From contig JACKOY010000009.1 in NCBI GenBank assembly GCA_024233935.1, positions 82,086 to 146,085 of the forward strand: a stretch of 64,000 nucleotides of DNA, given 5' to 3'. The notes under the pieces are model-generated. The model was not told the origin of the DNA. It did not search any database and worked only from the letters and a program-made list of their open reading frames with translations. The DNA comes from Spirochaetales bacterium (GTDB lineage Bacteria > Spirochaetota > Leptospiria > Leptospirales > Leptonemataceae). Within the stretch, counting starts at the first letter, position 1; every line of letters begins with the position of its first letter. Below, one piece after another: positions 25,396-34,108 of the stretch. A program made the translations under genes and the position numbers.

Positions 25396-28113
25396 CTACC
25401 GCGAACCGATGCGCACAAGTCGATCCAGAGCCGAACGCACCGCCGCCAGACGCTCTTCGGTCTCGCCCAGCTTCTGGCGCTCCTTTTCCACGACATCTGC
25501 CGGGGCGCCGTTCAGAAATCCGGGATTCTCAAGTTTCTTCTTTCCCGTCCCGAGCAGCTTTTCCAGGCGCTGCTGCTCCTGGTGCAGACGACCGGTCTCC
25601 CGGGCAACGTCCAGCACACCCTCAAGAGATACAAACACCTGACCTTCGCGGAAAGATTCCATGGCATCGAAGGGCCCGGGCTGGTAGTCGGCCGCCACCA
25701 CTGCTTTTTCAATTTTTGCCAGGCGGTCTATGGCTGCAGCCCGGCCCTGGATCATTGCGGCCAGTTCCTGATCTGCCGAAGCCACAACGATGCTGACCTT
25801 TCTGTCCGGTGCGATGCCCATCTCCGCACGGATCAATCGGACGGCGCCGATTACATCTTGCAGCAAAGCCAGGCTACGGGCCGGAGCCGCGGCGGCCGCC
25901 GGAAGTTCCAGAACCGAAGGCCAGGGATTTGTCATGAGGAACTGCTCTCGATCGCTGTGGCGTTCCTTCCAGTGGCTGAGATGGTGATACAATTCTTCGG
26001 TAATATAGGGCATAAACGGATGCAGCAACGCCAGGCAGTTCTCCAGGACAAAAAATGCGACCTGCCGGGCGCTCTCAGCGGAAGTTTCACCCATCTTGCC
26101 AAAGATACGCGGCTTGATGAACTCGATGTACCAGTCGCAAAAGGTTCGCCAGGTGAACGAATAGATCTCTTCCGCGGCCTGCTGAAAACGATACGCCGAT
26201 AGCGCGTCGTCCACAGACTGAATCGCCCGATTCAATTCGGTAAGAATCCACGAGTCCTCGGCTTCGAGTTCGAGCCCGAGCAGGGCCGACTGATGCGGAA
26301 CCGCCTTGAACGCACCGGGCAGGTTCATTGTCACGAAGCGACTGGAATTCCAGATCTTGTTGGCAAAGTTCTGGTAACCCTTAAGACGCTGTTCTGAGTA
26401 GAGCGCGTCTTTGTTTTCGGGCAGAGTTGCCATTAGAAAAAAGCGAAAGGCGTCGGCTCCGTATTCTTCTACGGCCTTAAGCGGATCGACGACATTGCCA
26501 ACTGTCTTGGACATTTTACGTCCGTGTTCGTCGCGCATGAGGCCGTGGATGTATACTTCACGAAAAGGCGGCGCGTCCATGAAGTGCACGCCCATCATGA
26601 TCATACGGGCTACCCAGAAGAAAATGATATCAAAACCCGTGACCAGGACCGTGGTGGGATAATAGGTTTTCAAATCTTCGGTCTTTTCCGGCCAGCCCAG
26701 AGTGGAGAAGGGCCACAAGGCCGAAGAAAACCAGGTGTCGAGCACGTCCTCGTCCTGACGCAACTCGACCGCGCGCCCGTAGTGCTCGCGGGCGGCCTGA
26801 GCCGCCGCTTCCTCGCTTTCGGCAACGAAGTAGTGGTCATCGGGTCCGTACCAGACTGGAATTCGATGCCCCCACCAGAGCTGGCGAGAAATACACCAGT
26901 CCCGGATCTCTTCCATCCAGTGAAAGTAGGTGCGTTCCCATTGTCGGGAGACGAAGCTCACCGAACCGTCCCGAACAGCCTGCATGGCCTTGTCCGCCAG
27001 CGGCTGCACTCGCACGTACCACTGAGTGGAAACCATCGGCTCCACAACAGCGCCGCTGCGGTGTGATCGCCCGACTGCCATCTTGTGGGCTTTCTGGCCG
27101 CGCTCCAGGCCCGCTTCCGCAAGGGCTTCCTTGACGGCCTTACGCGCTTCGTAGCGATCAAGACCCGCAAAGCGACCGCCGTTCTCGTTGATAGCGCCGG
27201 TTTCGGTAAGGATCGTGATGAATTCCAGATTGTGCCGGCGGCCCGTCTCGTAGTCGTTGGGGTCGTGAGCAGGAGTTACTTTCACAGCCCCCGAGCCGAA
27301 CTCCGGATCGACCAGTTCGGCATCGCCGATAATACGAATCTCCCGTTCCAGAAAGGGATGCCGCACTGTCTTTCCGACCAGTGCCTTGTAGCGGGCATCG
27401 TCCGGATGTACGGCAACTGCGGTGTCTCCCAGCATGGTTTCGGGACGGGTGGTGGCCACGACGATCTCTCCGGAACCATCGCTGAGCGGGTAAGCAAAGC
27501 TATAGAGTTCCCCCTGAAACTCTTCGTCGTATTCGACCTCAAGATCAGAAAGTACAGTCCGCATCACGGGATCCCAATTGACCATCCGGGTGTCGCGGTA
27601 AATGAGCCCGCTTGCGTGTAGCTCCAGAAAAACCCGCCGCACGGCCGCCGAAAGGCCGTCGTCCATCGTGAATCGCTCGCGATTCCAATCCAGGGAAAAG
27701 CCCATCAATCGCTGCTGCCGAACGATCTTGCCGCCGGACTCTTCTTTCCATTTCCAGACCGCCCGGACAAAAGCCTCGCGACCGAGGGCATGCCGATCCT
27801 GACCCTCGGCCTGCAGGTTCTTTTCGACCTTCAGTTGGGTTGCGATGCCGGCATGATCCATGCCGGGCATCCAGAGCGCACGCTTGCCGCGTTTGCGGGC
27901 GACCCGAATCAAGACATCTTGAATCGTCTGATCGAGGGCGTGACCGACGTGTAGTTCGCCGGTGACATTGGGGGGCGGGATAACGATGGTGTAGGGTTCA
28001 CCGTCGTCGTTGCCGCCGTAGTCGGGGCTGAAAGCTCCGCTCTTTTCCCAGCGCTCGTACCAACGAGCTTCCACTTCCTGGTGGTCATACCGCGAGCCGA
28101 GCTCAACTGCCAT
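25396..28113 (-). CDS. valS: Valyl-tRNA synthetase
   Basis: Charges tRNA-Val. The 905-residue class I synthetase has the ATP-site HIGH motif as PPPNVTGELHVGHAL (48-62) and KMSKS as GRKMSKTVGNV. The editing (CP1) domain contains TTRPETMLGDTAVAVHP (threonine-rich editing core). The anticodon-binding and C-terminal coiled-coil arm are complete (RLEKLLGTGKKKLENPGFL and QKLGETEERL), as in bacterial ValRS. Start MAVELGSRYDHQEVEARWYERW is standard. It leads purD and the hypothetical gene on the minus strand. Confidence 0.98.
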   Translation of the reverse strand: MAVELGSRYDHQEVEARWYERWEKSGAFSPDYGGNDDGEPYTIVIPPPNVTGELHVGHALDQTIQDVLIRVARKRGKRALWMPGMDHAGIATQLKVEKNLQAEGQDRHALGREAFVRAVWKWKEESGGKIVRQQRLMGFSLDWNRERFTMDDGLSAAVRRVFLELHASGLIYRDTRMVNWDPVMRTVLSDLEVEYDEEFQGELYSFAYPLSDGSGEIVVATTRPETMLGDTAVAVHPDDARYKALVGKTVRHPFLEREIRIIGDAELVDPEFGSGAVKVTPAHDPNDYETGRRHNLEFITILTETGAINENGGRFAGLDRYEARKAVKEALAEAGLERGQKAHKMAVGRSHRSGAVVEPMVSTQWYVRVQPLADKAMQAVRDGSVSFVSRQWERTYFHWMEEIRDWCISRQLWWGHRIPVWYGPDDHYFVAESEEAAAQAAREHYGRAVELRQDEDVLDTWFSSALWPFSTLGWPEKTEDLKTYYPTTVLVTGFDIIFFWVARMIMMGVHFMDAPPFREVYIHGLMRDEHGRKMSKTVGNVVDPLKAVEEYGADAFRFFLMATLPENKDALYSEQRLKGYQNFANKIWNSSRFVTMNLPGAFKAVPHQSALLGLELEAEDSWILTELNRAIQSVDDALSAYRFQQAAEEIYSFTWRTFCDWYIEFIKPRIFGKMGETSAESARQVAFFVLENCLALLHPFMPYITEELYHHLSHWKERHSDREQFLMTNPWPSVLELPAAAAAPARSLALLQDVIGAVRLIRAEMGIAPDRKVSIVVASADQELAAMIQGRAAAIDRLAKIEKAVVAADYQPGPFDAMESFREGQVFVSLEGVLDVARETGRLHQEQQRLEKLLGTGKKKLENPGFLNGAPADVVEKERQKLGETEERLAAVRSALDRLVRIGSR

Positions 28114-28133
28114 GCTGACCAGCGATCCTGGCC

Positions 28134-28445
28134 TTATCTGCCTCGTAAAACTGAAAACTGCTCATCGAACTCCGAGCGCACCTCGGCTTCGGTCTTTCCA
28201 TAGATGGGATCGCAGGGGGACGCTCGGGGTTCCCGCAAGCGCAGATAACGCTCGTAGTCCAAAGTGCCGTCGTCCCGCACGAAATCCCGGTCCAGAAAGT
28301 GCCGCTCTCCCAGATAGACATTGGAAGCCGCATCGCAGGGTTCCGGGGGAGTCACCTCGTCCCAGAGTCCCTCTTTCAGATCCCGACAACTTGCGAAAGC
28401 CATCCAGGCGATACAAACACACAATTGACCCGTTCGGTTGAGCAT
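28134..28445 (-). CDS. Small hypothetical lipoprotein
   Basis: A 103-residue predicted lipoprotein. The ATG at 28445 gives MLNRTGQLCVCIAWMAFASC with a lipobox FASC (Cys20). The longer frame from 28505 would put the signal peptide inside the protein and was rejected. The mature part is acidic, with three cysteines (EPCDAA, SPCDPI and the lipidated one), and no recognisable domain. It lies 20 bases before valS, so it may be in the same transcript. Two short hairpins (CGGCTC/GAGCCG and CCGGG/CCCGG) lie in its leader at about 28452-28501. Confidence 0.68.
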   Translation of the reverse strand: MLNRTGQLCVCIAWMAFASCRDLKEGLWDEVTPPEPCDAASNVYLGERHFLDRDFVRDDGTLDYERYLRLREPRASPCDPIYGKTEAEVRSEFDEQFSVLRGR

Positions 28446-28578
28446 AACGTTACCGGCTCCGCAGAGCCGCCTTGTTAGTATCGCACCCGGGAAGGCCCGG
28501 AGCAAGAAGGGCTACGCCAAAAAAAATCCCGCCCAGGGCTTGCCAAACTACCGCCGGATCCCTTACATACGAATGATG

Positions 28579-28602
28579 ACATATACCTACCAGGGTATAT
28601 GT
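28579..28602. promoter_or_regulatory. Perfect inverted repeat upstream of trxA (operator candidate)
   Basis: ACATATACC, six bases, GGTATATGT: a perfect 9+9 inverted repeat centred about 40 bases upstream of the trxA ATG. The TATACC...GGTATA core resembles operators of CsoR/CstR/RcnR-family regulators (copper, persulfide or nickel sensing), which have the form TATACCC-n-GGGTATA. No such regulator gene is visible in this window. It overlaps the region where the promoter should be, so it would fit repression. Confidence 0.5.
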
Positions 28603-28630
28603 TGCGAACGAGAGTGAAAGGAAGGAAGTT

Positions 28631-28954
28631 ATGGCACAGGCAACAAGCGACGCCAGCTTTGAAAGGGACGTCCTGCTGTCCGATCGGCCAGTACTCGTCG
28701 ATTTCTGGGCGGAGTGGTGCGGGCCCTGCCGCATGCTCGGGCCCATACTGGATCGAGTGACGGTCGAACTTGCTGGCCGGGCACGGGTTCTGAAGCTGAA
28801 CGTAGATGAAAATCCGGTCGTGGCGCGACGCTACGGCATCAGCGCGATTCCCACAGTCCTTGTGTTTCATAACGGCCGCGTGGCCCAACAGATCGTGGGC
28901 GTGCGACCGGAGCGGGCCTATGTCGAGGCGGCCCGCGTTGGCGCCCCGACCTAA
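28631..28954 (+). CDS. trxA: Thioredoxin
   Basis: General cytoplasmic disulfide reductase, 107 residues, with the active site AEWCGPCRM (Cys30, Cys33), the cis-proline loop SAIPTVLVF and the NVDENPVVARRYGI strand-helix of TrxA. GGAAGGAAG directly precedes the ATG. A perfect inverted repeat stands 28 bases upstream of the start, suggesting control by a repressor. A 33-base stretch encoding the active site is nearly identical to the cnoX active site at 35337-35369. Confidence 0.95.
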   Translation: MAQATSDASFERDVLLSDRPVLVDFWAEWCGPCRMLGPILDRVTVELAGRARVLKLNVDENPVVARRYGISAIPTVLVFHNGRVAQQIVGVRPERAYVEAARVGAPT

Positions 28955-29039
28955 CACAAGCCAAATAAATTAAATTGACCCTGTCGGAGAACAGTGGCAG
29001 AGTTTCCCCCGCTGAGCCTTTCGGCCTGGAGATGTTTCG

Positions 29040-29753
29040 TTGAGCTCAATCCCGGTACCGTTGCCCTTCACTGATCGTCGGCGCCGCATTCGAAGGCCAC
29101 TGAGTTTGATTCTGGTCGGCCTTTTGATGCTGGCCCTGCCGATCATCAACTACGTAAACATCGCTTTCGTCCTGCACCTGCCGCTGCACGTCTACGAACT
29201 CATTTTCGGAACACTGGAACCGTACGAAATGGTGCTGCTTCTTGCGCCAATCCCGGTCGGAATCGGACTGCTCCTGGTGAAGCGCTGGGGCTGGTGGCTC
29301 TTCCTGGTGTTCTCGCTGGCGATGATCCTCTACAATGCGGTCGTGTTTGCCGTCCGACCGGCCGTCGAGAATCTCGGCGCGCTGATCCTGGCGGTTATCG
29401 GCCTGGTGGCCATGGCCTACGTGCTCCGACCCGACATCAGCGCCCCTTATATGAAGATGTATCCACGGGGCTGGCGCGGGCAGAAAAGAAAGCCGATCTC
29501 CGCCCGCATCAGGGTGGATGGTCAGGAGCTGGAAGCGCTCGACGCGAGTGTGCGGGGCGTGTACGTGCGCTGGAGCGGTTGCGACAGGGAGCCCGGAGAG
29601 GCGACGCGCGTAAGGCTCAGACTGGGTGAGGAAGACTTCGAGTTGGATGCCGGAATCGTTCGTGTGGATCGACTGGGCGCCGGTCTTGCGTTTCGAAACC
29701 TGGACTCCGCCGTGGAACGCCGGCTGCAAAAGGCCCTTCGGCGCGCGTCTTAG
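29040..29753 (+). CDS. Four-TM membrane protein with C-terminal PilZ-like domain
   Basis: A 237-residue inner-membrane protein. Residues 20-135 hold about four hydrophobic helices (e.g. LSLILVGLLMLALP, WGWWLFLVFSLAMILYN). The C-terminal ~90 residues start with RGQKRKPISARIRVDG-type basic residues and contain LDASVRGVYV and RLGAGLAF, resembling a PilZ domain that binds c-di-GMP through an RxxR...D/NxSxxG arrangement. The arginines are partly Lys and the Asn/Asp-Ser-x-x-G motif is DASVRG, so the match is plausible but not perfect. The TTG start at 29040 has GGAG eight bases upstream. It ends one base before the convergent small gene. Confidence 0.7.
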   Translation: MSSIPVPLPFTDRRRRIRRPLSLILVGLLMLALPIINYVNIAFVLHLPLHVYELIFGTLEPYEMVLLLAPIPVGIGLLLVKRWGWWLFLVFSLAMILYNAVVFAVRPAVENLGALILAVIGLVAMAYVLRPDISAPYMKMYPRGWRGQKRKPISARIRVDGQELEALDASVRGVYVRWSGCDREPGEATRVRLRLGEEDFELDAGIVRVDRLGAGLAFRNLDSAVERRLQKALRRAS

Positions 29754-29993
29754 CTAGACTGTCAGATCCAGAAAGAGGCCCGGGCTTGCGCCCTCGGGTC
29801 GTCCAAAGGCGCGCGAACTGTAGTCAGAAGTGACCCCCCGCAGCTGTTCCAGGGAGAGACCGGACCGCTCGGGCGAAAAGCGCGGGGCAACCGCGGCCGT
29901 TGGCTGGATGGCCTGGTTGCTGTAACGATGCACGGGATAGACAAAGACTCCCGGCATACGCGAAACATTCTGCGAACCCCCGTCAATGCGCAT
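29754..29993 (-). CDS. Small hypothetical protein
   Basis: A 79-residue frame between the PilZ gene and the MBL gene, starting MRIDGGSQNVSRMPGVFV and ending GLFLDLTV. No signal peptide or membrane segment. Its stop abuts the end of the convergent PilZ gene exactly, and it fills the otherwise empty 306-base gap, which favours a real gene; a Shine-Dalgarno is not evident. I cannot assign a function. Confidence 0.45.
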   Translation of the reverse strand: MRIDGGSQNVSRMPGVFVYPVHRYSNQAIQPTAAVAPRFSPERSGLSLEQLRGVTSDYSSRAFGRPEGASPGLFLDLTV

Positions 29994-30058
29994 GTTCTGA
30001 TTATCGACTGGCGGACGACGAACTTGACAGGGCTGTGCATGCGTCGGGGGCTGTGACG

Positions 30059-30868
30059 ATGGTTCGGATCCCGAATTTGTTCCGGAGCAAGACCGGTTTA
30101 CGCCTGCTTACCGGAGTTGCATTACTGGCGTGCTTCTGCACTCCCCCCTGGCAGCGAACAAATGGGTTTATCGACCGCAATGATTTGCCTCTGAACATCA
30201 CGCCATTGCGCGGCGGAGTCTGGTTGATCCAGGACTTCAATTACTACCCCACAAACCAGGTCATGTACATCGATCCGGACGAAGGCGCGGTTTTCGTGGA
30301 CGCCACCTGGACCTACAAGGGCGCCCGCCAGATTCTATGGAAGGCCGCGGCAAATACCCGCGGTGACTTTCTGGCCGTAGTGCTTACGGGCTTTCCGCTC
30401 TTTCGCACCGGCGGGCTCGATCCCTTCGCAACCCATCGCATGGCCATTCTCATGCAACGGCAAACCCCGCGACTGATGCGCGAGAACTGGGACCTGATGC
30501 AGGATGAGATGCTGCGCTCGTTTTCCAGCTGGCGCCGCTTCGATCCGGTGCCCGCGACGGTGCTGTTCGATCGATCGGTAGGGCTTCTGGAAGACCGGGT
30601 CCATCTGTACCATTTTGGTCCGGCGTTTACGCCCGATAGCGTGATCGTGCACTTCCCGCAGGAACGCGTAATTTACGCCGGTAGCGTACTCAGCGACCCG
30701 CCCGTGTTCATGGACCATGCCGTGCTTGATGGCTACGACCACGTTCTTGACGAAATTGAGAAGCTGGACTTTGACCTGATCGTAAGCGGCCACGGTGAAC
30801 CCCTGCGGGACCGAACCTTTGTGGAAACCGTGCGAGAACGCGTCCGCCGCCTGCGAACACGTGGATAA
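30059..30868 (+). CDS. Metallo-beta-lactamase-fold lipoprotein lacking the metal-binding motif
   Basis: A 269-residue predicted lipoprotein (lipobox LLAC, Cys25) with MBL-fold layout: GVWLIQDFNYYPTNQVMYID as the first strands, GAVFVDATWT, then the strand VVLTGFPLFRTGG (107-119) exactly where active enzymes have THxHxDHxGG. None of the metal ligands (HxHxDH) is present. Further on, HFGPAFTPDSVIVHFPQERVIYAGSVLSD corresponds to the 'GPAHTPGDxxVYLPxxKVLFxGD' segment (shown in part), again with the histidine and aspartate missing. The last motif SGHGEPL keeps its His. Probably a binding or inactive relative. The gene is divergent from the 79-residue small gene. Confidence 0.75.
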   Translation: MVRIPNLFRSKTGLRLLTGVALLACFCTPPWQRTNGFIDRNDLPLNITPLRGGVWLIQDFNYYPTNQVMYIDPDEGAVFVDATWTYKGARQILWKAAANTRGDFLAVVLTGFPLFRTGGLDPFATHRMAILMQRQTPRLMRENWDLMQDEMLRSFSSWRRFDPVPATVLFDRSVGLLEDRVHLYHFGPAFTPDSVIVHFPQERVIYAGSVLSDPPVFMDHAVLDGYDHVLDEIEKLDFDLIVSGHGEPLRDRTFVETVRERVRRLRTRG

Positions 30869-30980
30869 CTTTTTTCCTGGCGCGTCGAAAAAGCGCTACA
30901 GAGTCCAGCCGGAAGGCCGATTCACTTATCAGGGCCCACCTGCATGGATGCAACGGGGCTGGTTTTGCACGGAGGCAAGC

Positions 30981-31196
30981 ATGTTACACGAACAGTACGA
31001 AGATCTGGATCCGGATTACCGCGCTACGATCTTCATGGGGCGCTCTCGATTGCTGTCCAGCGTCGAAAGTCATACGCTACTCCCCGACAACCGTTTGAAT
31101 GCACGTTCATTGCTTGACGACTCGCAGATGCAGGTCGTCAAGAGGATCAGGACCCGCCGACTGGAACCGGTGCTTGATCGCTTTCAACCGGACTGA
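30981..31196 (+). CDS. Small hypothetical protein between MBL gene and tpiA
   Basis: A 71-residue charged protein starting MLHEQYEDLDPDYRATIFMG and ending ARRLEPVLDRFQPD-like residues. A perfect GGAGG (30971-30975) sits five bases before the ATG at 30981, which is the main support. An in-frame earlier ATG (30946) lacks this. It is acidic at the N-terminus and basic at the C-terminus, with no membrane segment or signal peptide. Function unknown. tpiA starts 62 bases further on, in the same direction. Confidence 0.55.
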   Translation: MLHEQYEDLDPDYRATIFMGRSRLLSSVESHTLLPDNRLNARSLLDDSQMQVVKRIRTRRLEPVLDRFQPD

Positions 31197-31258
31197 CCCC
31201 GCAGGCCGGCTGTTGAAATAAATTGACAGCTGGCCTCGCCGCCCCACCCACTGGGCCG

Positions 31259-32014
31259 ATGCGAACCAAATTCGTTGCCGGCAACTGGAAAATGTACAAG
31301 ACACCCTCGGAGGCCGAAAGCCTCGCGAAGGACCTCAAAGAGCGTTTCAGCAAACCGGGCAGAGCCGATATCGTTGTCTGCCCTCCGTTTACGGCCCTTG
31401 ATCGGGTTAGCAGGGTATTGAGCGGAACTCAACTTCGACTCGGGGCCCAGGACATGCACTGGGAAGACCAGGGCGCTTTCACCGGCAAGGTCTCGCACGA
31501 CATGCTCAAAGACATCGGCGTTCAGTACGTCATCATCGGGCATTCCGAACAGCGCACCTATTTCCACGAGACAAACGAGACGGTCTGCAAGAAGACCCGC
31601 AAGGCGCTCGAAACCGGCCTGGTGCCGATCGTCTGCGTGGGGGAAACCCTGGAACAAAGAGAGGCCAACAAAACCGAGGCCATTGTGCAGTCCCACATCG
31701 AAGGCGCCTTTCAGGGTCTCGCGAAAGATCTGGCCCTCGGCGCCATAGTGGCTTACGAACCGGTCTGGGCCATTGGCACGGGCAAGACTGCCACGCCGGC
31801 GCAGGCCCAGGAAGTGCATGCTTTCATTCGCGATCTCGTGAAGAAACTGTACGACGCGGACTTCAGCCAGCAATTGCGCATCCTTTACGGCGGCAGCGTC
31901 AAGCCGGGTAACGCGGCGGAACTCTTCGGATTACCCGATGTGGATGGCGGCCTCATCGGTGGCGCGTCACTCAAAGGCGAGGACTTCGCCGGCATTGTGG
32001 CCGCTGCGAACTAA
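31259..32014 (+). CDS. tpiA: Triosephosphate isomerase
   Basis: Interconverts dihydroxyacetone phosphate and glyceraldehyde-3-phosphate in glycolysis/gluconeogenesis. The 251-residue protein starts MRTKFVAGNWKMYK (Asn9, Lys11 catalytic). It has IIGHSEQRTYF with the catalytic His, AYEPVWAIGTGKTA with the catalytic Glu and flexible loop 6, and YGGSVKPGNAAEL with the phosphate-binding strand. All hallmark residues are present. A longer frame from 31223 was rejected on family length. It is followed by a 76-base gap with no T-tract terminator before the convergent gene. Confidence 0.97.
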   Translation: MRTKFVAGNWKMYKTPSEAESLAKDLKERFSKPGRADIVVCPPFTALDRVSRVLSGTQLRLGAQDMHWEDQGAFTGKVSHDMLKDIGVQYVIIGHSEQRTYFHETNETVCKKTRKALETGLVPIVCVGETLEQREANKTEAIVQSHIEGAFQGLAKDLALGAIVAYEPVWAIGTGKTATPAQAQEVHAFIRDLVKKLYDADFSQQLRILYGGSVKPGNAAELFGLPDVDGGLIGGASLKGEDFAGIVAAAN

Positions 32015-32090
32015 ATCCGGAAAAGCGCCGGGGCGTGCCGTTGCTTGTTCGGGATTGGCCGGCGGCTTCGCATCGTGTCGAGCTGCCGGT

Positions 32091-34100
32091 CTAGGGCGTC
32101 CACTCTGCTCCGGACAACGCGTCAAAAATCCGTATGCTGCCCCCGCGATGCGCAAAGGTGAACACCGGGTACTTCGGATAGCCGGGGCGAAATCGCTGGA
32201 TGAAGCTGCGGGCCCAACTCGTTGCGAAAGGCTGGTCGTACATCACTCCAAAACTCATACCGCGCGAAAGAATGGGTTCCCGTGTTGTCCCGGCCAGATG
32301 CCGCATCAAGTCCCCCAGCCGTGGGTCGGCCGGTAATTCGTCGGGCAGGCTCCGACCAAGCGCCCACAGATCCGCCGTAAACTCGCCCGGGTCGGGTTTG
32401 AACAGCACAACCAAGACGCCACCGGGCTCCCGAAGAATGCTCAGCGTGCGCAACAGAGCTTCGCGGTCCGCGGGGGCACCGGGCGGAGGGTCATAGTGAA
32501 ACCAGAGCACGGTACGATCCTCCCGGTAGGCCCGAAAACGAAGTATGCTATTGCGTGCCGCCTCGTCCGGAGACCTCGCCACCGAATCGGGCACCGCTTC
32601 AAGGACCTGACACCCCCGGTCGATCAGCCCGTTTGCTTTCCAGTAGCCCCGTCCACCGTCGTATCCCACGCAGATTGTCCGGAAACCATCGGCGGCAAAG
32701 CGACTCCACAACGATCGTCCATCGACACCCAGATACTCTTCAATGCCGTTCAGATCCTGGAATAGCGCCCGCAGGCTGTGCTCAAATCGGTCCGTCGGAA
32801 GGCCCTGAGAGAGCGCCCGGAATGCGGGCGCGCTCCGGCGAAACTCGCTGCGCACACCCGGTGGATCACTGCGGCCGAAAGAAAAGAACACGATCGTAGT
32901 CCGGCCCGGGGCCACTTCCTCAGAGGCACCGACGAACTCGGCCGGAGTCAGACGCGCGGGCGACGGAACCGCCTGACAAATATCGCGCACATCATAACGC
33001 ACGCAGGGGTCAGAGTCATCCGGATCCTGCCCTGGCCACCGGGAATTGCCATCGCCGTCGAAATCCAAAAGCGCACCGGCCACCGAAAGAACGTCCGAGG
33101 TCACTCCACGCGCCGCCACGATCTGACCGAGAAGGGACGGCCGCGCGGTTCCCGCCAGAAAACCGGCTGGAACGCAGGCCAATAACAGAGCAAGGCTCAA
33201 TAGCAAGGAGCGCTGATAAGCCTGTAGATGATCCGTCAGCCGACCGCCACGATCGCGCGTCAGAAAGGTGGCAGCGACGGCCCAGTGAACCAAACACAGA
33301 ACGAAAACAGTGGTCGGTATTCCGTACTGCCGGGCCAGACCGGTCATGCCCAGCCCGGCAACTTCGATGCCATACTCGGTACTGGCGGTGGTCAAAGACA
33401 AATCCGGTATGGCGCCCAGAAACTGAAGCACGACCGCAAGTCCTGCCAGAGCAACACCAATCCACAAGAGCGGTTTCGGCGGCGGAACATTCTCATATCC
33501 AGCTGCCAGATGCAAACGGTGCACAACTTGCAGAACAATGAAAATCAAAAAGCCCGTCAGTGCCAGATTAAGAACATGAATCAAAAACTCCAGCGGTGTA
33601 CCGCCTTGCCAGAAAGGCACCAACAGTGTGCGTGACGCGATCGCTGCGGCCAGCAACAGAGGGGCGTTTAAGCCCCGAAAGAAAGGGAAGAAGTAGGAAC
33701 AAACGATGCCCGTGGCCAAACATATAAAGAAGAATAACACGCCGCGCAAAAGTTCGCCGCTTTCGGGGGAGGGAAAATAGGCCTGCAGGGGCATCCCGAT
33801 GATGATGAACAAAACCAGGCCAGGAGCGGCGCCGGTGGAGTACTTCTCGAAACGCAGGAGCAATGAACCGACTGCCAGGGATATCTGGTAAGAGGCCTCA
33901 ATCAATACCGCATAAAATACGGCCAGACAAAACATCAACGCGCCGATGCGCGCCAGCCCCTCCAGAAGCCAGGCCGGATTGCGCAGTACGTAGATCGCCC
34001 ATTCGGGCATCACGAGAACGAAGCAGGCCAGAAACGCGATCAAGAACGAGCGAAGCACGGGCGCTGCGGCAATGCGGAATAGGTCGGAGGTTCGAATCAC
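32091..34100 (-). CDS. Polytopic membrane protein with calcium-type linker and degenerate sulfatase-like domain
   Basis: A 669-residue protein. Residues 1-320 contain about nine hydrophobic helices. At 345-365 lies DFDGDGNSRWPGQDPDDSDP, a Ca/Cu-binding MopE-type motif that often precedes sulfatase domains in other bacteria. From about 395 the sequence follows the alkaline-phosphatase/sulfatase fold: TTIVFFSFGRSDPPG (401-415) where sulfatases have NVVLIVLDTLRADHLG, a gap-helix FRRSAPAFRALSQGLP, and VLWFHYDPPP near a metal site. The metal-binding Asp and nucleophile are not visible, so catalysis is doubtful. It follows the vWA gene by eight bases on the same strand. Confidence 0.7.
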   Translation of the reverse strand: MIRTSDLFRIAAAPVLRSFLIAFLACFVLVMPEWAIYVLRNPAWLLEGLARIGALMFCLAVFYAVLIEASYQISLAVGSLLLRFEKYSTGAAPGLVLFIIIGMPLQAYFPSPESGELLRGVLFFFICLATGIVCSYFFPFFRGLNAPLLLAAAIASRTLLVPFWQGGTPLEFLIHVLNLALTGFLIFIVLQVVHRLHLAAGYENVPPPKPLLWIGVALAGLAVVLQFLGAIPDLSLTTASTEYGIEVAGLGMTGLARQYGIPTTVFVLCLVHWAVAATFLTRDRGGRLTDHLQAYQRSLLLSLALLLACVPAGFLAGTARPSLLGQIVAARGVTSDVLSVAGALLDFDGDGNSRWPGQDPDDSDPCVRYDVRDICQAVPSPARLTPAEFVGASEEVAPGRTTIVFFSFGRSDPPGVRSEFRRSAPAFRALSQGLPTDRFEHSLRALFQDLNGIEEYLGVDGRSLWSRFAADGFRTICVGYDGGRGYWKANGLIDRGCQVLEAVPDSVARSPDEAARNSILRFRAYREDRTVLWFHYDPPPGAPADREALLRTLSILREPGGVLVVLFKPDPGEFTADLWALGRSLPDELPADPRLGDLMRHLAGTTREPILSRGMSFGVMYDQPFATSWARSFIQRFRPGYPKYPVFTFAHRGGSIRIFDALSGAEWTP

Positions 34101-34108
34101 GCGCGTAA

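Noticed and set aside
24413..25642. 409-codon open frame antisense to purD/valS
   Set aside because: Product has no recognisable domain and purD and valS are certain.
28450..28746. 98-codon minus-strand frame with a hydrophobic end, antisense to trxA
   Set aside because: No in-frame start in the hydrophobic part and the rest is antisense to the trxA active site.
32015..32090. Terminator between tpiA and the convergent membrane gene
   Set aside because: Stems are GC-rich but no T-tract follows.
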